DNA of 64,000 nt from Nitrospira sp. Lineage in GTDB: Bacteria > Nitrospirota > Nitrospiria > Nitrospirales > Nitrospiraceae. The stretch covers positions 1-64,000 of the forward strand of contig JAURZE010000015.1 in assembly GCA_030653545.1 (NCBI GenBank). Direction: 5' to 3'. Both the position numbers and the translations under genes were made by a program. The notes beneath the pieces are model-generated. The model was not told the DNA's origin, did no database searches, and saw only the letters and a list, made by a program, of their open reading frames with translations. This document shows, one piece after another, positions 58,849-64,000 of this stretch (position 1 is the stretch's first letter; every line of letters begins with the position of its first letter).

Positions 58849-59144
58849 GATTGGTTCCTTCGCTTTGGATGCTGCAACTCATAATGAAGTTAGCATAGGG
58901 GAAAGGATTTCTGAGGGCAAACTCTTGAAGTGAACCTGCCCTCATATAAAGAAGCTTCACCAAGTTCATCGAATGTACGGGTTGGTCTGGTGGTCAAGAG
59001 AGGACGGTTCAAAGCACCATTCTCGTTCCTGCTGAGAAACGATTTATTACTCCATTTTCGGCCCCGTCCTCCGCTGCCTATCAAGGAGCTTCATCAGGCC
59101 CGCCAAGTCTTTGGACCTGTGCGGACGACATTGCTAACTCAGCG
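58849..59144. other. Non-coding interval holding a gene relic
   Basis: Between the orphan antitoxin and the PIN-like gene there are 296 bases with no convincing gene. The right part (59057-59124) is a decayed copy of the end of the HExxH gene. The left part includes the upstream region of the antitoxin gene. No tRNA or strong terminator is seen. Confidence 0.5.
59057..59124 (+). repeat. Decayed copy of the 3' end of the HExxH gene
   Basis: Bases 59057-59124 match 57793-57861, the region encoding the last residues of the HExxH protein (FGPAIRRHIKELQQARQAFGPVR). Shared blocks include TTCGGCCCCG, ATCAAGGAGCTTCA and CAGGCCCGCCAAG; about one base in six differs and one base is missing. The translated relic reads IKELHQARQVFGPVR. 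It marks a past duplication or insertion of the gene with loss of the rest. The similarity ends before the stop codon. Confidence 0.75.
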
Positions 59145-60287
59145 TTATAGATCTTGGTAATTTGCGAGTATTTCGGGAAGCTGGTTGTAGGAGGTGGCTT
59201 TAGCAAAGAAGCCCACAGCCTCGTGAATATAGGGATCGCGTCGAGCCGCCTGTGTTAGAAACTCGTGAGTACGTTTGTCTACGATGATTGCATCTACATA
59301 GGGGGCGAGACAAGCGAGATAATCATCCCCGAGGTCGCTTCCGCTGGCTCGAGGCGCCGACCTTCGGGCATCTCGAATTGCCCTTTGAAGTATTTCTGAA
59401 GGTATTTTTGCATCTCGAATATTTCCCCAAACTAGTTCGAGATCTATCTCCATTTGATTAGTAGCAACTCTTGCGAGTTTTCGAAGTCGTGCTAACCGCT
59501 TAAACTCACCTAAGGTTGTGCTATCGGTAATATCGCTCTTAGGGACATCATGCTGTTCCACGAAAGCATCAAAAGCATTGCTGCTTCGTTGTATTGCTTC
59601 GCCCAAGTTTTTAGCCACCATGCTGACAAAGTCTTCAGCTGTTCTGTGAGGATCAATGAGCCTAGCGTCTCCGCGCTGAGATAAGTCCTCTGTGGTCTTG
59701 GAGATTTCTTCAATCAGTGGCTGCTTAAAGGCCCCGGGGTCGTTGATTTGGATGTTCCGAAGCTTCCCGATCTCAGTGGCATCGTTTATTCTACCCTCAG
59801 AATGTAGAATTGAAGAAACTTCCTGCTCGCGAGTCGCCATTGCTTCGAGTGTTGAGTGCATGGACTCCCAATCATCAAGCATGGCGATATCTGTGGGCGG
59901 TCCGTATTGAAGGAGTCGTGCCCTAACTGCTTCTCGCATTTTATGAAAGTCTATGGTCGGGAACGCAGCTATGGCAGCAACCTCTGCCTCAAAAACATCG
60001 ACGACTGCTCCTAGCATTTTCGGATTGTAGGATCTGCCGATCCAGGCTATTTGCGAGAATGATCTGAGAAAATCTATTCGTCTCCGACCTATTTCTATAT
60101 CAGCATGGCGTACAAGTTCTATGAAGTGGTGTAAGCATATGATCGGTGTCCAGGTAGCATCGAACAGGCGCTTTTGAACTTCGTGTGCTGAGCTGCAAAG
60201 TTTAGGATTTTTGGCCAAAGCGTCTTTGGCCCAAGAGGCGAGTATTGAGGAGTCAATTGCAACGAATCGAGGGAGTATTAATCTCAC
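59145..60287 (-). CDS. PIN-like domain protein of lower GC content
   Basis: A 380-residue protein with noticeably more AT-rich codons than its neighbours. The ends carry acidic residues in the pattern of PIN-like nucleases: FVAIDSSILASWAKD (Asp about 12), HHFIELVR (Glu about 57) and, near the C-terminus, GSDLGDDYLACLAPYVDAIIVDKRTHEFL split as SDLGDD (about 318-322), VDAIIVD (332-337). The middle is a long helical insertion. It may be an RNA- or DNA-cleaving toxin or defence nuclease; no antitoxin is directly next to it. The base composition and nearby relics suggest acquisition by transfer. Confidence 0.6.
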   Translation of the reverse strand: MRLILPRFVAIDSSILASWAKDALAKNPKLCSSAHEVQKRLFDATWTPIICLHHFIELVRHADIEIGRRRIDFLRSFSQIAWIGRSYNPKMLGAVVDVFEAEVAAIAAFPTIDFHKMREAVRARLLQYGPPTDIAMLDDWESMHSTLEAMATREQEVSSILHSEGRINDATEIGKLRNIQINDPGAFKQPLIEEISKTTEDLSQRGDARLIDPHRTAEDFVSMVAKNLGEAIQRSSNAFDAFVEQHDVPKSDITDSTTLGEFKRLARLRKLARVATNQMEIDLELVWGNIRDAKIPSEILQRAIRDARRSAPRASGSDLGDDYLACLAPYVDAIIVDKRTHEFLTQAARRDPYIHEAVGFFAKATSYNQLPEILANYQDL

Positions 60288-60318
60288 AATCGTTATTCGT
60301 GAAGGTGGAAATCTTCTT

Positions 60319-60360
60319 CAGGGTGTTCGAAAAGGTCGTTCGGTAAAGGCGAAGCGAGGC
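60319..60360 (-). repeat. Possible solo end of the nested inverted-repeat element
   Basis: The stretch beginning CAGGGTGTTCGAAAAGGTCG and continuing to GAAGCGAGGC matches, with several changes, the reverse complement of the right ends of the repeats at 1181 and 7688. Only one end is present. It sits just outside the PIN-like gene start and may mark the edge of an inserted block. Similarity is about 70% by eye, so this is tentative. Confidence 0.35.
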
Positions 60361-60402
60361 AGAATCAAAGTAGTACTCACTCCCTGGTATTCATTGCAAT
60401 CC

Positions 60403-61527
60403 TCACGGCTCGACCACCACATCTACAAACGCCGGCAGGCTATCTGCCCCCTTCTTATCCGTCACGCGTAGCTTGAATCGATAGGTGCGGGGCTCGGAGA
60501 CGTGGGGAGCTTGGAAGGAGGCTTCGGGGCCATTCACATCGAGGAGCGGCACTTTACTGCCGCGGACTTGGCTCCACGAATAGTAGAGCGCTTCGCCTTC
60601 CGCATCGCTGCTGTTCAACCCGCTCAGCTTCACCTTCGTTCCAGCCTTCACCGTTTTGTTCTTGCCTGCATCAGCGACCGGTGGTTCGTTGGGCTCATCG
60701 TTCACGGTCACATGGATGTCGAGCGATGCCTGTTTGCCGCGATTGGTCACGGTCAGGATCGTCTTGCCGTTGCCGACGATTTGCAGCATTCCACCGCTCA
60801 GGACCTTGATGACGGCGGGGTTAGCGCTCTGGTAGCTGGTGCCGCTGGCCGGCGAGGCGAGCGGCCGCACGACTCCGTCGGCGAACTCGCCGACGACTGG
60901 AAGTTCGAAGACCTTGCCCAGCGAATCGACATGGCCGAAGGCCGATGACTGCCCTGTGCGTCCCAGTTGCAACGGTTTGTCCGTCTCGAAGTCGATCGTC
61001 TGCAGGGCCGCTTCCGGCTCAACCTTCACCATGACTTCGTCGAACACGGTGCGAGTTCCCAAACGTCCACGTGAAATTTCTGCGACGGCCAGCAGGCGCA
61101 TCAGTCCGATCGCTTCCTGTGGAACTTTCAGGGAGCCGCCGAACGGCGGCGTTTGGTCCGAACTGGAGGAGAGGGCGGCGACGGCGACCACCGGGGCGCC
61201 GGAGATGCTGTCTTTCCGGGAGAAGCGATCATCGCTCAGCCTATCTTGCTGGGGCATGATCGACACCTCGGAGTCGTCCTGCTGCACGAGGGTCTCGGCC
61301 TGTTCCCCGTACCAGTAGTAACGGACCTTCACGATGCCGCTGTCTGCGCCCAGATCGACTGTGACGGTGACGGCTTGACCGGATTTCAGCGTGGCGCCGT
61401 CGGCCGGGGCCGCGATTTTAAACGCAAAGGTTGGGTCTGCTGACAGCAGGCTGCCGACAGCCAAGGTCAAGAGGTACAGGCTTCGAATCCACGGTTGACG
61501 CGTCACACTTGGCGCTTCATGAACCAT
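60403..61527 (-). CDS. Exported PKD/K319-like protein
   Basis: The ATG at 61527 (MVHEAPSVTRQPW) gives a signal peptide (IRSLYLLTLAVGSLL); the frame is open further without support. The 374-residue protein has an N-terminal beta domain (FKIAAPADGATLKSGQAVTV), a middle BIG2-like segment (GTSYQSANPAVIKVLSGGMLQIVG) and a C-terminal K319/PKD-like domain (PPVADAGKNKTVKAGTKVKL, YYSWSQVRGSKVPLL, YRFKLRVTDKKGADS). Such domains bind sugars or proteins at the surface. It starts 2 bases after the stop of an APC permease gene, so both are in one operon. Confidence 0.78.
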   Translation of the reverse strand: MVHEAPSVTRQPWIRSLYLLTLAVGSLLSADPTFAFKIAAPADGATLKSGQAVTVTVDLGADSGIVKVRYYWYGEQAETLVQQDDSEVSIMPQQDRLSDDRFSRKDSISGAPVVAVAALSSSSDQTPPFGGSLKVPQEAIGLMRLLAVAEISRGRLGTRTVFDEVMVKVEPEAALQTIDFETDKPLQLGRTGQSSAFGHVDSLGKVFELPVVGEFADGVVRPLASPASGTSYQSANPAVIKVLSGGMLQIVGNGKTILTVTNRGKQASLDIHVTVNDEPNEPPVADAGKNKTVKAGTKVKLSGLNSSDAEGEALYYSWSQVRGSKVPLLDVNGPEASFQAPHVSEPRTYRFKLRVTDKKGADSLPAFVDVVVEP

Positions 61528-61529
61528 TG

Positions 61530-63353
61530 CTACCTCGTCAGGTGGTAGGGCACATCGGTCAACACGACACGATCTTTGAAGAGCAGGGCTCCTTTCAAGA
61601 GCAGCGCCCGTTGATTGTGGAGGATATTCTGCCACCATCGGGCCGGCAAGATCTCCGGGATGACGACAGTGATCCAGCAATCAGGATCCTTCTGTTGGAG
61701 GTCCTCAATGTAGTCGAGGATCGACCCGAGAATGGAGCGGTAAGGCGATGGGAGGACGACAAGCGGCACGCCGCAGCCCCACTGGGCCCACTTCATTTCG
61801 ACGAGCGCGGTTTCTTCTTTGTCGACATCAACCAGGATGGCGCGAATCTCGCCGCCCCGGCTTCGGGCATAGTCCACGGCGCGGACCACCGAGCGATTGA
61901 CCCCTCCGATCGGCATAATCACAAGGTTGCGGCGGGGCCGCGGCGGGCGGGTGTCCCGGGTGAGCGATACCTGTTCGGCGACCGCTTTGTAGTGCGCTCG
62001 AATCCCGCGGAACATCATGATGAGGATTGCGACAAGCAGAAAGACGATCCATGCGCCCTGCACAAACTTGGTGGTGGCAATGATGACGGTTGCCACGCCG
62101 GTGGTGATCGCGCCGATGCCATTCACCACGAGCTTTTTGCGCCAGTGCAGGCCCCGTTTGACCAGCCAGCGCTTGACCATGCCGGCTTGGGATAGGGTGA
62201 ATGAGACAAAGACGCCGATAGCATAGAGGGGGATTAAGGCGTGAGTGTCGCCACGGAAGATCACGAGTAGCAGACAGGCGAAAAACCCGAGAATGAAAAT
62301 ACCGTTGGAGAAGACCAGTCGATCGCCAAAGCTGGCCATCTGATGCGGCATATACCCGTCCCTGGCCAGGATGGACGACAGGTGAGGAAATCCCGCGAAG
62401 GCGCTATTGGCGGCCAGGATGAGGAGGAGCATGGTGCTGATTTGGACCGCGTAGTAGATGGCGCCGGAACCGAATGTGAGGCGTGCTAGTTGCGAGACGA
62501 CTGTTTCATCTGCTTTGGCGAGAATGCCGTAGTGGTAGGCCATCCAGCTGATGCCCATAAACAGAACAGCGAGGATGGCCGACATCCAGATCATGGTCGT
62601 CGCGGCATTCTTGGATTCCGGCTCGCGGAAGGCTTTCACGCCGTTCGAGATCACTTCCATTCCGGTGACCGCCGAACAGCCGGCGGCAAAGGCGCGCAGG
62701 ATCAGAAACAGCGTTACCCCGTCAAAGCTGTCTTGGCCGGCCGTGGTGGGAGGCGCGACGGGCACAGCTCCTGGTCCGACCAGAGATTGGATCGTCCCAA
62801 TGACGACCATGATGCCGAGTGCGCCGATGGCAAAATAGGTCGGGACTGCGAAGAATTTTCCGGATTCGCGCACGCCGCGGAGATTCATGACGATGATGAA
62901 GAGGATCGCCGTCAATCCCAGTGCCTCCCGGTGAGGGAAGAGTATGGGGACGGCTGACGTGAGGGCGGCAATGCCGGCGGCCACGCTGACGGCGACCGTC
63001 AGGATGTAGTCGATCATCAGCGCGCCGGCGGCGATCAAGGCCGGGAGTTCGCCCAGATTGGATCGAGCGACGATATAGGCGCCGCCTCCCCCGGGGTATT
63101 CGTAGATGATCTGGCGGTAGGAGATCGTCAGAATCAGGGTCAGCATCAGAATGGCGACGCTCACGGGAATCGACCAGGAGACGGCGGCGGAGCCGGCCAG
63201 AATCAGGACGAGGAGAATTTCCTCCGTGGCGTAGGCCACCGATGAAATCGCATTGGAGGAGAAAATGGCCAGAGCCAGCGTTTTGGAAAGCCGTTCGTGC
63301 GCCGCTTGTGTCGTCTTCAGAGGGTCGCCGACGAGCCAACGTTTCAGAAGCAT
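61530..63353 (-). CDS. APC-family permease, KimA-like
   Basis: A 607-residue transporter with about 12 membrane helices and a soluble C-terminal domain of about 170 residues. The first helix region reads SSNAISSVAYATEEILLVLIL and the loop YPGGGGAYIVARSNLG matches the KimA/APC group, which includes potassium uptake and amino-acid or polyamine transport. The C-terminal domain (PRRNLVIMPIGGVNRSVVRAVDYARSRG) resembles a universal-stress-like fold, consistent with nucleotide or ion sensing. It precedes the PKD-like protein by 2 bases. Substrate is not fixed by sequence alone. Confidence 0.83.
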   Translation of the reverse strand: MLLKRWLVGDPLKTTQAAHERLSKTLALAIFSSNAISSVAYATEEILLVLILAGSAAVSWSIPVSVAILMLTLILTISYRQIIYEYPGGGGAYIVARSNLGELPALIAAGALMIDYILTVAVSVAAGIAALTSAVPILFPHREALGLTAILFIIVMNLRGVRESGKFFAVPTYFAIGALGIMVVIGTIQSLVGPGAVPVAPPTTAGQDSFDGVTLFLILRAFAAGCSAVTGMEVISNGVKAFREPESKNAATTMIWMSAILAVLFMGISWMAYHYGILAKADETVVSQLARLTFGSGAIYYAVQISTMLLLILAANSAFAGFPHLSSILARDGYMPHQMASFGDRLVFSNGIFILGFFACLLLVIFRGDTHALIPLYAIGVFVSFTLSQAGMVKRWLVKRGLHWRKKLVVNGIGAITTGVATVIIATTKFVQGAWIVFLLVAILIMMFRGIRAHYKAVAEQVSLTRDTRPPRPRRNLVIMPIGGVNRSVVRAVDYARSRGGEIRAILVDVDKEETALVEMKWAQWGCGVPLVVLPSPYRSILGSILDYIEDLQQKDPDCWITVVIPEILPARWWQNILHNQRALLLKGALLFKDRVVLTDVPYHLTR

Positions 63354-63425
63354 CTTATATTATCGCACAACCGGCAGGAGGAAGGAAAAGACGCGGGAGC
63401 GGGCTGGCTGGTAGAAGGCCGAGAG

Positions 63426-63656
63426 CTATGACTGGCCGTACGTCGCTCCGAGAGCGTAGCCATCTCGACAGTCCTCGCAATGGGACTGAGCAAAGACGAC
63501 CTGCTTGGCATGGAGGTTGTGTCGGGTGACGTAGGCTTGGAGCTGGGTCCAGACGCTTGTATGGCCGGCGTCGTTACTATGGTCATAGACTCGTCGGCAG
63601 AGTTCGCACATGGGAACGATTCGTGTGGTGGATTCGGGCATGATGGGTTTGCTCAT
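63426..63656 (-). CDS. Small CxxC zinc-binding-type protein
   Basis: A 76-residue protein with MCELCRRVYD and SHCEDCRDGYAL, two CxxC pairs that likely bind zinc, around a central VWTQLQAYVTRHNL segment. ATG 63656 is used (MSKPIMPEST...); ATG at codon 16 is an alternative. Such proteins are often found beside two-component systems and may couple to a kinase or regulator. It lies 18 bases downstream of the partial response regulator gene, in the same orientation, so they may be cotranscribed. Confidence 0.6.
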   Translation of the reverse strand: MSKPIMPESTTRIVPMCELCRRVYDHSNDAGHTSVWTQLQAYVTRHNLHAKQVVFAQSHCEDCRDGYALGATYGQS

Positions 63657-63674
63657 TCTCCGTGATCGTGGCCC

Positions 63675-64000
63675 CTACTGACGCGAAAGGGTGGGGAGGA
63701 TTGCAGGGTGCTGAATCCGTTCGCCGCGCAGGATTCTGGTCAGCAGGCTGGTCAGGTCACTGGTCCGTTGTTTGACAAGAAAGCCCGAGGCCCCTGCCTC
63801 AAAAGCGGCCTCGGCATAGGCAGTGTCGTCATGGGTTGAAAAGAAGACGATCTTGGTTGCCGGGAGTTCCCGGGAGAGCTGCCGGCTTGCGGCTAAGGCG
63901 TCCCCGAACGAGGGCGTGAAATCGAGGAGGGCCAGAGCCGGCTTGTAATGGTGTGCGGCCAGCACCAGTGATTCGCCGTCCATCACGCTGGCGACCACGT
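63675..64000 (-). CDS. Receiver-domain response regulator (partial, 5' end outside window)
   Basis: The 3' part of a reverse-strand gene: the phosphorylated Asp is in ALALLDFTPSFG, followed by KIVFFSTHDDTAYAEAAFEAGASGFLVKQRTSDL, with the conserved Ser/Thr and Lys. The frame ends at 63675 with no output domain in view, only LLTRILRGERI...LPTLSRQ. The 5' end runs off the window at 64000, so length and kinase cannot be judged. NarL/LuxR-type REC is the likely class, but the HTH would have to be absent or in an unusual place. Confidence 0.75.
   Translation of the reverse strand, partial: VVASVMDGESLVLAAHHYKPALALLDFTPSFGDALAASRQLSRELPATKIVFFSTHDDTAYAEAAFEAGASGFLVKQRTSDLTSLLTRILRGERIQHPAILPTLSRQ

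Noticed and set aside
1-64000. CRISPR arrays, cas genes or rRNA operon
   Set aside because: No regularly spaced direct repeats, no Cas motifs and no rRNA sequence were seen on either strand.

Overview
The window is GC-rich (about 60%), densely packed bacterial chromosome from a Gram-negative with an outer membrane: it has Tol-Pal, many lipoproteins, an outer-membrane efflux protein and HtrA. The gene complement best fits a nitrite-oxidising or comammox Nitrospira-type organism (Nitrospirota). The pointers are the multihaem and small c-type cytochromes, the Tat, Mrp and molybdenum-cofactor genes side by side, several short lipoproteins of no known family, and a nested inverted-repeat element I associate with such genomes. 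That assignment is inference from recall, not a database result.

Bases 1-10000 begin with the broken end of an IS3-family element abutting a gene remnant. Small genes follow (DUF5069, a P-II-like protein, exported unknowns, an NlpC/P60 lipoprotein, a Ycf46-type AAA+ ATPase, a formylglycine-enzyme-like protein, a metallo-beta-lactamase-fold hydrolase, a methyltransferase). Two copies of a nested inverted repeat lie here. Bases 10000-15400 hold trpS, a site-2 protease, a TPR plus periplasmic-binding-protein fusion, xerD and two tRNA genes (Val-TAC, Asp-GTC), each preceded by a recognisable promoter.

Bases 15400-28500 are a long run of forward genes: tolQ-tolR-tolA-tolB-pal with two successive YbgF/CpoB-like lipoproteins, then mutL-miaA-mtnP-pfkB-TPR lipoprotein-rodZ. 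Next come a monohaem cytochrome c with a clear promoter, tandem-repeat leader and terminator; a lipoprotein with a caspase-like fold that lacks both catalytic residues; a carbamoyltransferase, a polytopic membrane protein and a glycosyltransferase; and an HtrA protease. A tatC-mrp-moeA-mobB-hexahaem cytochrome block follows and looks like a maturation set for exported molybdenum/iron-sulphur enzymes. It leads into an ABC exporter with a metal-binding-tail protein between ATPase and permease.

Bases 45000-55700 hold an RRM RNA-binding protein with a long leader, a 2-oxoglutarate oxygenase, a receiver-only response regulator, a DevBCA/MacAB-like export operon with a NodT-type outer-membrane lipoprotein, a GAF-GAF-AAA+ sigma-54-type regulator whose start codon sits against a perfect 28-bp palindrome, and an RqcH/NFACT protein. 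Bases 55900-60400 are an accessory patch: an HExxH protein resembling 2-oxoglutarate-dependent peptide hydroxylases, a doc toxin gene broken by one stop codon, an orphan antitoxin, a relic of the HExxH gene, a lower-GC PIN-like protein and a solo repeat end. The window closes with a PKD/K319-like exported protein, an APC transporter, a small CxxC protein and a partial response regulator.

The points most worth following up are the 28-bp palindrome, the inactivated doc gene and its surroundings, the HExxH protein with its relic copy, the pseudo-caspase lipoprotein and the cytochrome/ABC-exporter block.
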